Source: Regnicoccus frigidus
Lineage (GTDB): Bacteria > Cyanobacteriota > Cyanobacteriia > PCC-6307 > Cyanobiaceae
Direction of reading: 5' to 3'
DNA: 28,922 bases
Assembly (NCBI GenBank): GCA_025194985.1
Contig: JAOANE010000056.1
Location: 1-28,922 of the forward strand
The notes under the pieces were generated by a model, which was not told the origin of the DNA, did not search any database, and saw only the letters and a program-made list of their open reading frames with translations. The position numbers and the translations under genes are program-made. Below are positions 1 to 7,396 of this stretch, in pieces (within the stretch, counting starts at the first letter, position 1; each line of letters opens with the position of its first letter).

Positions 1-434
1 CACTCGGCATCGCGGCGGGCCAGGTAGTCGTTCACGGTCACCACGTGCACCCCGGCGCCGGTGAGGGCGTTGAGGTAGGCCGGCAGGGTGGCCACCAGGG
101 TTTTGCCTTCGCCGGTCTTCATTTCGGCGATCTGGCCTTCGTGCAGCACCATGCCGCCGATCAGCTGCACGTCGAAGTGGCGCATGCCCAGCACCCGCTT
201 GCCGGCTTCGCGCACCACCGCAAAGGCTTCCGGCAGCAACTCATCAAGCAGCTGGCGCTGCCTGGCCGGGGATTCCGCCTTCGCCAGCATCTCCTTGAAG
301 CTGGCAGTCTTGCCACGCAGCTGGTCGTCGCTGTATGGGGCGATCTCCTCCTCCAGCAGGTTGATGTCCGACACCAGGGGCTGAAAGCGCTTCAGCTTGC
401 GGGCATTGGGATCACCCAGCAGGAATTTGAGCAT
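1..434 (-). CDS. secA: Preprotein translocase ATPase SecA, N-terminal part (runs off the window)
   Basis: SecA is the ATP-driven motor that pushes unfolded preproteins through SecYEG in the plasma or thylakoid membrane. The first 144 codons are present; the rest lies beyond base 1. The protein begins MLKFLLGDPNARKLKRF, the usual SecA opening. It continues through the helical lead-in with RHFDVQLIGGMVLHEG (about residues 86-100), the Walker A loop MKTGEGKT (105-112) and VTVNDYLARRDAE at the edge. The ATG at 434 is preceded by AGGTGG on the minus strand, a reasonable ribosome-binding site. A weak sigma70-like pair, TTGCAA (487-492) and TGATAA (462-467, 19-base spacer), lies upstream and may be the promoter. 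The identification is firm; only the truncation by the window limits it. Confidence 0.97.
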   Translation of the reverse strand, partial: MLKFLLGDPNARKLKRFQPLVSDINLLEEEIAPYSDDQLRGKTASFKEMLAKAESPARQRQLLDELLPEAFAVVREAGKRVLGMRHFDVQLIGGMVLHEGQIAEMKTGEGKTLVATLPAYLNALTGAGVHVVTVNDYLARRDAE

Positions 435-567
435 TGCAGCGGCCACCTTATTGGCTTCAGCTTATCACCGCTGAACCTCTGAACGTTTGCAAGAAGCAAG
501 GCAGGGCAAGGGGTTTGGCCTCACCAGCGTCCGCTAATGACGGCTCAAGGCAGGGTCTGCCGGCAGA

Positions 568-1101
568 TTGGAAAGGGGCTGGCCGGTGAAGCTTGAGGAT
601 GGCAGCCGGCCCTGGAACGCCATGCCTGCCCGCCCACCCTCTGCTGAAGCTGTGTCTGGCCCTGCGGCCATCAGGCTGATCGCCCACGGACCGCTGAAGC
701 TGCGGCTGCTTTGGCGTCTTGGCGCCCTGCAGCAGTTTCTCGATGCCCACAGCTTCTGGGCCTGCGGCCGCAGCCGCCACGACCTGCGCCGCATGCTGGG
801 GGGCAGCAGCGCCGTGGTGAGTGCCTGGCGGGAGGGCGAATTGCTCGGCTTTGGCAGAGCCACCAGCGATGGGGTGTTCCGAGCTGTGCTCTGGGACGTG
901 GTGGTGGCCGAGGCAAGCCAGGGTCAGGGGCTGGGCCGCAGCATCGTCGAGGAGTTGCTGCACGCACCGGCGATCAAGCGGGCCGAGCGGATCTACCTGA
1001 TGACGACCCAGGGAGCTGGCTTCTACGAGCGACTCGGTTTCAGCTACGGCCACGCCCAAACCTTGCTGGTGCGCGACCGATTGGCTGATTCAAGCGGATG
1101 A
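568..1101 (+). CDS. GNAT family N-acetyltransferase
   Basis: This is a predicted acetyl-CoA-dependent N-acetyltransferase of 177 residues from the first ATG. The acetyl-CoA pyrophosphate-binding signature Q118-G-Q-G-L-G123 sits at the start of the expected helix (GRSIVEELL). It is preceded by the beta4 strand AVLWDVVV and followed by the late GNAT segment IYLMTTQGAGFYERLGFSY, which is typical of the family. The substrate cannot be told from sequence. The first 20-30 residues look unlike a folded domain, and the ATG at 622 (MPARPPSAEA) is an equally plausible start. The gene is divergent from secA across about 130 bases. Its stop codon lies inside the 3' end of the opposite-strand tRNA-Gly gene. 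Confidence 0.85.
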   Translation: MERGWPVKLEDGSRPWNAMPARPPSAEAVSGPAAIRLIAHGPLKLRLLWRLGALQQFLDAHSFWACGRSRHDLRRMLGGSSAVVSAWREGELLGFGRATSDGVFRAVLWDVVVAEASQGQGLGRSIVEELLHAPAIKRAERIYLMTTQGAGFYERLGFSYGHAQTLLVRDRLADSSG

Positions 1102-1164
1102 AGAGATTCGAACTCTCGACTTTCTCCTTGGCAAGGAGATGCTCTACCACTGAGCTACATCCGC
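1093..1164 (-). tRNA. tRNA-Gly (anticodon GCC)
   Basis: On the minus strand a 72-base cloverleaf folds with acceptor arms GCGGATG and CATCCGC, D-arm GCTC/GAGC, anticodon stem TCTCC/GGGA-type pairing (TCTCC with GGAGA) around loop TTGCCAA, and T-arm GAGAG/CTCTT around TTCGAAT. The anticodon is GCC, decoding GGC and GGT. The discriminator base is U, as expected for bacterial tRNA-Gly. CCA is not encoded. The 3' end overlaps the last codons of the convergent acetyltransferase gene by nine bases. Confidence 0.96.
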
Positions 1165-1621
1165 GATTCGACGCTTCCGCCGAATCAAGAGCATGCCCTA
1201 AAGGGTGCCCCCCAGTCAAATCAGAGGAGCTGGTGCCGTCGCTGGGGTCGTCTAAGTTCAAGTCCATGACACCGCGTTTCGTCCAGAGCCTCTGGAACAA
1301 TCGGGAACTCTGGTGGACCCTGGCAACAGGGCGGATTCAGAGTCTCAGCAACGATTGGCTTCTGGCTGTTTCCGTACCATTGCCAGCAGTTAATTGATGT
1401 CGTGGGACACGAACTGCAAGCCGGCCTGGATCTGTTGAAAGCCGGCCAGCCTCAGCAGGTTGAGCGCTGCTGTTCAAAAAATCGCCAAGGCACCCGCCTT
1501 AGTGGTGCACATCAGAATTAGGGACGAACTAGCTCATCACTTCGAAAGACCTCCTTGCGTCTTCGCTTCCACTTCTATTGCCCCATATTCAGGAACCAGG
1601 GCTCGAAAGCAATTGCTCTAA
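1165..1621. other. Gene-poor stretch between tRNA-Gly and the polysaccharide island
   Basis: I find no convincing gene in these 457 bases. The only hint is a short in-frame segment near 1400-1470 that reads ELQAGLDLLKAGQPQQVERC. It resembles the start of a TPR unit, a module common in cyanobacterial glycan clusters, but there is no start codon or continuation. The DNA repeats AAGCCGGCC twice there, which may be chance. The stretch may be worn-down gene remnants at the left edge of the island. Confidence 0.4.
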
Positions 1622-1804
1622 ATGGCTAAGCAATTAAATAGCACCAGTCAGATGCTGGCTCCTGCTACTCTGGACCTGGAAAACACCACTCTGAAACCAT
1701 ATGATACCACTCAGGGACTAGAAAACGCTAATCTGAAACTACAAAATGCCAGTCATGAGCTGAATCAAAGTAATTCCAGCAAAAGCTGCAGATTTATTCA
1801 TTAA
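1622..1804 (+). CDS. Small hypothetical protein made of leucine heptad repeats (possible coiled-coil remnant)
   Basis: The 60-codon frame is hypothetical. After the initial Met it consists of seven consecutive seven-residue units (codons 2-50) and a short tail NSSKSCRFIH. Position 4 of the unit is Leu in six of seven, and position 7 is always Thr, Ala or Ser. The period is visible in the DNA as 21 bp from about 1625 to 1771. Such heptads predict a coiled coil and resemble the linker segments of polysaccharide-cluster methyltransferases and glycosyltransferases. A stop codon sits directly before the ATG and no ribosome-binding site is visible nearby. A fragment of a larger lost gene is therefore as likely as a real small protein. 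Confidence 0.3.
   Translation: MAKQLNSTSQMLAPATLDLENTTLKPYDTTQGLENANLKLQNASHELNQSNSSKSCRFIH
1625..1771 (+). repeat. Seven degenerate 21-bp tandem repeats
   Basis: The units start at 1625, 1646, 1667, 1688, 1709, 1730 and 1751. The best-matching pairs lie 42 bp apart: the units at 1667 and 1709 share CTGGAAAAC/CTAGAAAAC, and those at 1688 and 1730 share TCTGAAAC. The period equals one coiled-coil heptad. Divergence between units is substantial, so the array is old rather than a recent slippage product. Confidence 0.6.
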
Positions 1805-1847
1805 GTTGGGGAAACCACTCTATTCCTCGAATTCTAATACATAACAA

Positions 1848-2804
1848 ATGAGCAACACAGCACTCATCGCCGGCATCACCGGCCAAGACGGGGCATATTT
1901 GGCTCGCCATCTACTTGAGTCGGGTTACCGGGTAGTGGGCAGTAGTCGCGATGCCCAAAGTAGTGATACCAGTCGTCTGCGCAGGCTCGGCGCCGATCAA
2001 GACATTGAGCTCATCTCCTTGGCCCCCAACGATTTCCGAAGCGTGCTTAAGGCACTGTCATCTATCGAGCCAACTGAGGTATATAACCTTGCCGGGCAAA
2101 CGAGTGTGGGGCTCTCGTTTGAGCAGCCTGTTGAATGCATGGAGTCAATCGCCAGTGGTACGTTAAATTTTTTAGAGGTGCTGCGCTACCTTGACGCACC
2201 AACACGTCTCTTCAGTGCTGGCAGCTCGGAGTGCTTCGGTGATACCCAGCAGAAACCGGCAAATGAGACAACTGCCTTCCATCCCAGAAGCCCCTATGCC
2301 GTCGCCAAAAGCACAGCCTTCTGGCAGGTGGCAAACTATCGTGAGGCCTATGGTATTTTCTGCTGCACGGGTATTCTTGCCAACCACGAATCACCGCTCA
2401 GGCCTTCACGCTTTGTGACCCAGAAGATCATTGAAGGAGTACGAAGCATCAAGCGGGGAGATAGCCATGAGTTAAGACTCGGCAATCTCGACATTTGGCG
2501 CGACTGGGGTTGGGCGCCTGAGTATGTGCTGGCCATGCACCAGATGCTCCAGGCCCCAGAGCCCAAGGACTACTTAATTGCATCGGGTGTTACCACATCA
2601 CTGCGTGAGTTTGTACGCCTGGCCTTTGTTGCTGCTGGGCTGGACGTAGAAACCTACCTGATCAGCGACGCCACCTTCCTGCGGCCAAGTGATCTTAGAT
2701 ACTCTGCCATGGATCCTAGCCTCATCGCCGCCGATCTCGGCTGGAAGGCTCAGGTGTCACCGGCTGAGATCGTCCAACGAATGTACGAAGAGAGACTCAT
2801 CTAA
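1848..2804 (+). CDS. GDP-mannose 4,6-dehydratase-like short-chain dehydrogenase (divergent form)
   Basis: This extended SDR enzyme of 318 residues probably converts GDP-mannose to GDP-4-keto-6-deoxymannose, the precursor of GDP-fucose, rhamnose or perosamine. The NAD(P)-binding turn is GITGQDG (residues 9-15). The catalytic set appears as S126/S127-E128 (SAGSSECFGD) and Y150-x3-K154 (SPYAVAK). The substrate region HESPLRPSRFVTQKI and the GMD signature GNLDIWRDWGWAPEYV are present. It is shorter than canonical GMD (about 350 residues) and lacks the usual RRASSFNT segment after strand 2, so the exact substrate is less certain. It is followed after about 70 bases by a decayed canonical gmd, and it may be the only working copy in this window. 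Related NDP-sugar dehydratase or epimerase activity is the alternative. Confidence 0.85.
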   Translation: MSNTALIAGITGQDGAYLARHLLESGYRVVGSSRDAQSSDTSRLRRLGADQDIELISLAPNDFRSVLKALSSIEPTEVYNLAGQTSVGLSFEQPVECMESIASGTLNFLEVLRYLDAPTRLFSAGSSECFGDTQQKPANETTAFHPRSPYAVAKSTAFWQVANYREAYGIFCCTGILANHESPLRPSRFVTQKIIEGVRSIKRGDSHELRLGNLDIWRDWGWAPEYVLAMHQMLQAPEPKDYLIASGVTTSLREFVRLAFVAAGLDVETYLISDATFLRPSDLRYSAMDPSLIAADLGWKAQVSPAEIVQRMYEERLI

Positions 2805-2873
2805 CACAGAAAACTACGTTCTGGATCCCTGCGTTTTGGTGACCTTCACTTCTCCAATCAACCTTTAACTTCT

Positions 2874-4022
2874 ATGGCCAAAACGCATTGATCACTGGAA
2901 TTACCGGTCAAGAGGGTTCCTGTCTTGCGGAACTACTGCACTAGAAGAGTTGTGAGGTACAGGGGCATCCAGCGACGCGCCAGCAGCTTCAACACCAACC
3001 GCCTCGACCACCTCTATCAGGACCCTCATGAACGCAATCCACATCTGAACCTGCACTATGGCGATCTCACGGATAGTACCAACTTGATCCGCATCATCCA
3101 AAAGGTGCAGCCCGCATAAATCTATACTCAAGGTGCTCAAAGTCACGTGGCTGTGAACTATGAAACTACTGAATACACAGCCAATTCCGACGCTCTGTGA
3201 ACCCTTCGCCTCCTCGAAGCCGTGGCGGATCCCCTTGGGCTCACCAGCAAGGCTCGCATTTATCGGTCCTCTACAAGTGTGTTGTATGGCTTGCTGTAGA
3301 AAATATACAAGAAGGAGAGAGCTATCTTCTTTCCCTGCAGCCACTATGGTGTTGCCATCCTTTATGCCTGCTGGATCGGGGTCGATTACTGTAAAGCCTA
3401 TTAAATGCATGCTTACACTGGCACTCTGTTCAGCCATGAATCACCACAGTGGGGCGAAATCTTCGTAGCCCGCAAGATCACACGAGGCCTTGCCCGCATT
3501 GATGGCGGGCTTGACGATTGCATCTTCATGGACAACCTCGACTCGCTTCGCGATTGGGGCCATCCACGTGATTATGTGGAGATGCAGTGGCTGATGTTGC
3601 AGCAGGAGGGGCTACCGGAGAATTTCGTGATCGCCACAGGCCGTCAGGAAAGTGTAACGCGGTTCATTGAACTCACCGCCAAGCACCTGGGATGGAATGG
3701 TATCACTTGGAGCGGTGAAGGCCTCAGCGAGATCGGCTCTCCAGTTGACAATGGAACACCCATCGTAAGGATTGATCCCCGCTACTTCCGTCCAGCGGAA
3801 GTGGAAACGCTCCTGGGTGATCCCACCCGAGCCAAGGAAAGACTGGGCTGGACGCCCACCACCACACTGGAAGAGCTGGTGGCAGAAATGGTCGCCTGCG
3901 ACAAGGAAGAAGCTGCGAAGGAATCCATTCTAAGGCGGGAGGGATTTGACGTTGTGGGATCAATGGAAAACCCCACGACGAAACCCTTGTCATTAACAAC
4001 AAAGCAAACAGCTGAGTCCTGA
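2874..4022 (+). pseudogene. gmd: Decayed canonical GDP-mannose 4,6-dehydratase
   Basis: The conceptual product aligns in order with canonical GMD: ALITGITGQEGSCLAELL, RRASSFNTNRLDHLYQDPHE, LHYGDLTDSTNL, GAQSHVAVNYE, YRSSTSVLYG, LFSHESPQWGE, ARKITRGLA, NLDSLRDWGHPRDYVEMQW and FVIATGRQESVTRFIE. It cannot be read through. The frame shifts just after the ATG (2874) and again near 2940-2960. From there to the end one frame is interrupted by stops at 3117 (TAA), 3198 (TGA), 3297 (TAG) and 3402 (TAA). The last 205 codons (3405-4022) remain open and well preserved, but they lack the NAD-binding half and the active site. Lesions of several types indicate long loss of function. The intact divergent dehydratase just upstream may have replaced it. 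Confidence 0.93.
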
Positions 4023-4063
4023 AACCGTGTCTTCTGTGGCCTGCCTTCTGCCAAGAAGGCACA

Positions 4064-5104
4064 TCAGAGATGTGAGCCAAAACGGGCGTAGGCCTCAAGA
4101 TGTTGCCGCACTAAACGATCCATTTCGTAATGGCGGCGAAGACGCGTGTAGTCCTCAGACCCGAGGCGATGGCTGGGGCGCTGCTGATCCACAGCTTCAC
4201 CACTCCCGAGCCAGTCCGCCCATGCCTGAGCATTGAGAGGCGACAAAAAGGTCACGAAACCCTGACCAACCTCCCGATGCACTTCAAGATCGGAAGCTAC
4301 AACCGGCGTGTCACAAGCCAAGGCCTCAATCAGGGGTAGGGAGAAGCCCTCGGCAAGCGAGGGAACCAGCACCGCCTCAGCATGGCGATAGAGCCAGGCG
4401 AGCATCGGGTCAGTCACCGAAAGCTGGAGAACGGCATGCTGGAGAGCGTGGTTGGCGATGCACTGATGCTCTTGAGGGGTCCAAGAACCGCCACCTGCGA
4501 AGACAAGGAGCGGAAGATCACAGCCTGCCGAGCAACCACGATGCAATATCGCCAGTGCTCGCATCAAGGTCTGACCATTCTTGTAGGCGTGGCGTTTACC
4601 CACCATCAGCCAGAAGCGCCGATCCACAAGCCCATCCACCTGCTGGGGGGGGATCTGATCCATGGCCGTAGCCAGATGAATCACATGGACAGGGGTACGA
4701 ATACGCGGGTAAAAGAAATTGAGGTCATCAACAGATGCTGCACTGATGCTGATGATCAAATCAGAGGCAGCAAGCCAGCCTGGCTTGTTTGCATGGGGGG
4801 AGCGCAGAGCTGGAAGAAAGAAGTGTTCAGGATGTCGCTCTGGGGTCATGTCAAACAGGGAGCTCACAAGACGCTGCTCGCTGTGTAGCCGGTAGGGGCG
4901 GCCGCCATAGAAGGTGGCATGAACCACATCAGCCCGACGCCATGATGACGGGTTCAGCCAACATCTGGGTGGCCTTGAGGCACGGCTCACGCATACACCA
5001 GCCTGCAGAAGCTCAGCGGCAAGAGAATCGAAATAACGGCTGATACCACCTCGGCTCTGACGCCGAAAGATCTGAGCGTCAAAACCAATGTGCAGAGAAT
5101 CCAC
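4064..5104 (-). CDS. Family 4-type (GT-B) glycosyltransferase
   Basis: This retaining GT-B glycosyltransferase probably adds a sugar from a nucleotide donor to a growing surface glycan at the inner membrane. With the GTG at 5104 the protein has 346 residues beginning VDSLHIGFDAQIF, matching the usual first beta strand of the family. The frame stays open to 5425, but that extension would overlap the divergent gene and looks non-coding. The C-terminal donor half shows FWLMVGKRHAYKNG (about 164-177) and the EX7E motif AEGFSLPLIE with E252 and E260, followed by DTPVVASD. No acceptor specificity can be assigned. It is divergent from the GT2 gene and convergent with the gmd pseudogene. Confidence 0.85.
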   Translation of the reverse strand: MDSLHIGFDAQIFRRQSRGGISRYFDSLAAELLQAGVCVSRASRPPRCWLNPSSWRRADVVHATFYGGRPYRLHSEQRLVSSLFDMTPERHPEHFFLPALRSPHANKPGWLAASDLIISISAASVDDLNFFYPRIRTPVHVIHLATAMDQIPPQQVDGLVDRRFWLMVGKRHAYKNGQTLMRALAILHRGCSAGCDLPLLVFAGGGSWTPQEHQCIANHALQHAVLQLSVTDPMLAWLYRHAEAVLVPSLAEGFSLPLIEALACDTPVVASDLEVHREVGQGFVTFLSPLNAQAWADWLGSGEAVDQQRPSHRLGSEDYTRLRRHYEMDRLVRQHLEAYARFGSHL

Positions 5105-5188
5105 AGATTGAACGCCGGTTGGAAAGGATAAGGAATAAAACGCTTGGGATGAAACAAGCGCGGATTGCCTAACAATCGACCTGGAACC

Positions 5189-6133
5189 ATGATCGCTATG
5201 GCAGGCTGTGATCAGCTTACAAGCTCCCAGCCTATGGCCAAAGCCCCTGAAGGCATGGACTGTGAGGTATCTGATCAGACTGACACAGAGGCCGCTGGCC
5301 ATCCACAACCGTTGATCACGGTCATTACACCCTGCCTGAATGCGATTGCCACCATTGCCGAAAACCTCCTGAGCGTCCTGGCGGCCCGTGAAGCTCTGAA
5401 ACGAGATGGATGGCTTCTGGAACATCTCATCATTGATGGTGGCTCTGACGACGGCACGACCGAACTGGTGGCTGAGTATGCGGACAGATATTCATTCTGC
5501 CGGTGGATCGCCAACATCCGAGGCGGCCCCTATGCGGCCATGAATGCAGGGCTGGAGCAGGCCAGCGGCCACTACACCCACGTGCTTAATTCCGACGATC
5601 TGCTGCTGGATTCAGCTGGCTATGCCGCGTTCTTACAGGAGGGGCACAGGAAGGGGGCCAAGGTACTGATCACTTCCATCGGCTACTTCCGGAGACCCGA
5701 TCGTCAGCTCAAAAGCCTATGGCTCGTGAATCCTGTGCCGATGAACACAAGCGAATGGAAACAGCAGCTCTTACGAGGGCTGCATTACCCACATCCGGGC
5801 TTTATTGCAGAGACAGAACTATACAGAGATGAAGCCTTTGACGAAAAGTACAGCCTATCGGCAGACTACAAACTGATGCAGAAACTTCTGCTGGGGCCCG
5901 CACGACCAGAAACAACGCTGCTTTACACCCAACCGCTCGTGGCGATGGCGGAGGGAGGAGCAACAGGCAGCTGGAGAGCCATCCTCAAGGGCTGGAAGCA
6001 ACTGACGGCCATCAATCAAGAACTGGGGATCCAGGCATCGAGCGCGAAGCGCTATTGGAAAAAAGCACGACGTAGGTTACTGCCCCTGGCTGAAAAGATC
6101 ATGATCGAAAAGCTGGAAGGCTGTGAGCGATGA
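5189..6133 (+). CDS. Family 2 (GT-A) glycosyltransferase
   Basis: This is a predicted cytoplasmic inverting glycosyltransferase acting on a lipid-linked glycan. The GT-A core begins with PLITVITPCLN, followed by LIIDGGSDDGT, GPYAAMNAGLEQASGHY and the metal-binding segment NSDD. SADYKLMQKLL near the end fits the acceptor-side region of WcaE-like enzymes. The start is uncertain: ATG 5189 gives 314 residues, a TTG at 5165 would add eight, and ATG 5234 or 5255 would still keep the whole domain. The stop overlaps the next gene's ATG by four bases (ATGA), so the two are probably translated together. About 85 bases separate it from the divergent GT-B gene, so both promoters must lie there. Confidence 0.88.
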   Translation: MIAMAGCDQLTSSQPMAKAPEGMDCEVSDQTDTEAAGHPQPLITVITPCLNAIATIAENLLSVLAAREALKRDGWLLEHLIIDGGSDDGTTELVAEYADRYSFCRWIANIRGGPYAAMNAGLEQASGHYTHVLNSDDLLLDSAGYAAFLQEGHRKGAKVLITSIGYFRRPDRQLKSLWLVNPVPMNTSEWKQQLLRGLHYPHPGFIAETELYRDEAFDEKYSLSADYKLMQKLLLGPARPETTLLYTQPLVAMAEGGATGSWRAILKGWKQLTAINQELGIQASSAKRYWKKARRRLLPLAEKIMIEKLEGCER

Positions 6134-7281
6134 GTGGATTAAAGGTCGCCTTTGATGTGAGTCAAACGGGTGGGCGCAAGGCTGGATGCGGATACTATGC
6201 GGCCTCTCTGATTGAGGGTCTGCTGACCTCAGACGTGACCAATGAGTTCACATTGCTGACCAGCTTCGGTGACTTCTTCCATGACCCCACACTGGCTTTT
6301 GCCCTGCCCCATCTCGGCCAGGGTATTCGCTATGGGCCACGTCTTCTGCGCCGAAAAGATGCAGAAATCTTTTGGCGCGACCATGACAGGGGTGGTCACT
6401 TTCTGGAGCAATTTGACGTCGTTCATGCCAACAACTTCTGGTGCCCTCCCTGGCCGATGCCAGGAGCACTCATCTACACGCTCTATGACATGAGCTTTCT
6501 CGACCACCCCGAATGGACAACCGAAAAGAACCGACGGGGCTGCCTTGAGGGCGTTGAACGGGCCGTCACGCTGGCCGACAAATTCGTGGCCATTTCCGAA
6601 GCAACCAAGCAGTCCTTTCTCAAGCACTTCCCACAGATCACACCAGAGAAAGTGCATGTGATTTATCCAGCCTCTCGCTTTGGTCAACCTGGCTTCAATG
6701 CAGCACCAAAAAGACCAAGACAGGAGATCTTCAACATCGGAAACCCTTTCTTCCTATCAATAGGAACCATTGAGCCAAGGAAGAATCAGACCTTCCTCCT
6801 GGACGTTTACCATCAATATCGGCACCGAGGTGGAGAAGCGACTCCTCTTGTACTGGCTGGCAAGAAAGGATGGCTAATGGATGACTTTGAAGAAAAGATT
6901 GTGGCATCACCCTGGGCTAGCGACATTTTCATATTGGGCTACGTGAGCGATGGTGAGTTGGCTTGGCTTTACCAGCACTGTCTTGTCAATCTCTACCCCA
7001 GTCACTATGAAGGGTTTGGTTTGCCCGTTCTGGAGGGAATGGCCTTTGGAGCTTGCACGCTCTGTTCTAACAGTACGTCCATGCCAGAAATAGTAGGAGA
7101 TGCAGGGATCCTGCTCCCGCCAGATGATTTGGAGAGGTGGGTTCACGCTCTGGAATCGGTGGTGTCTGAAACCGAAAAGCGCATCAGCCTTAAGGAAGAA
7201 GCTCTAAAACGCTCAACCAGCTTCCAATGGGAACAAAGTATTATGCAGACTTTGAGTCTATACGAAAAAGCAACAAGGTGA
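6130..7281 (+). CDS. Family 4 (GT-B) glycosyltransferase
   Basis: This 383-residue retaining glycosyltransferase is mannosyltransferase-like in overall pattern. The N-terminal strand KVAFDVSQTGGRKAGCGYY carries the glycine-rich acceptor loop. LYDMSFLDHPEW and KFVAISEATKQSFLKHFP are typical of the family. The donor half begins FFLSIGTIEPRKNQ (about 207-220) and has the EX7E motif YEGFGLPVLE with E294 and E302, then STSMPEIVGDAG. It is coupled to the preceding GT2 gene by an ATGA overlap. It converges on the large glycosyltransferase with a 113-base gap. The sugar added cannot be deduced. Confidence 0.92.
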   Translation: MSGLKVAFDVSQTGGRKAGCGYYAASLIEGLLTSDVTNEFTLLTSFGDFFHDPTLAFALPHLGQGIRYGPRLLRRKDAEIFWRDHDRGGHFLEQFDVVHANNFWCPPWPMPGALIYTLYDMSFLDHPEWTTEKNRRGCLEGVERAVTLADKFVAISEATKQSFLKHFPQITPEKVHVIYPASRFGQPGFNAAPKRPRQEIFNIGNPFFLSIGTIEPRKNQTFLLDVYHQYRHRGGEATPLVLAGKKGWLMDDFEEKIVASPWASDIFILGYVSDGELAWLYQHCLVNLYPSHYEGFGLPVLEGMAFGACTLCSNSTSMPEIVGDAGILLPPDDLERWVHALESVVSETEKRISLKEEALKRSTSFQWEQSIMQTLSLYEKATR

Positions 7282-7342
7282 TATCCTCCTCAAGCCCAAG
7301 TGTAGATGACCAAGACTCAACGGATGGCCAAGAATATCTAGG

Positions 7343-7396
7343 GACTCCTAAAAAAGGAGCGTCTACCTACCTACCATGTAACCTTCCAGAAAGGTT
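7343..7396. terminator. Pair of small hairpins between convergent glycosyltransferase genes
   Basis: Two inverted repeats lie in the 113-base convergent gap: CTCCT/AGGAG (arms 7345-7349 and 7355-7359, A-rich loop) and AACCTT/AAGGTT (7380-7396). The second reaches into the stop codon of the minus-strand gene. Neither has a clear T-tract, so a terminator role is a guess based on position. Confidence 0.25.

Noticed and set aside
457..1059. Long minus-strand open frame opposite the acetyltransferase
   Set aside because: High GC keeps antisense frames open; the plus-strand frame has clear GNAT motifs and this one has none.
1400..1470. TPR-like fragment
   Set aside because: Only about 20 suggestive residues, with no start and no continuation; mentioned in the intergenic entry but not called.
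5105..5425. N-terminal extension of the GT-B gene up to an ATG at 5425
   Set aside because: It overlaps the divergent GT2 coding region, and the family start strand begins only at about 5100; GTG 5104 fits better.
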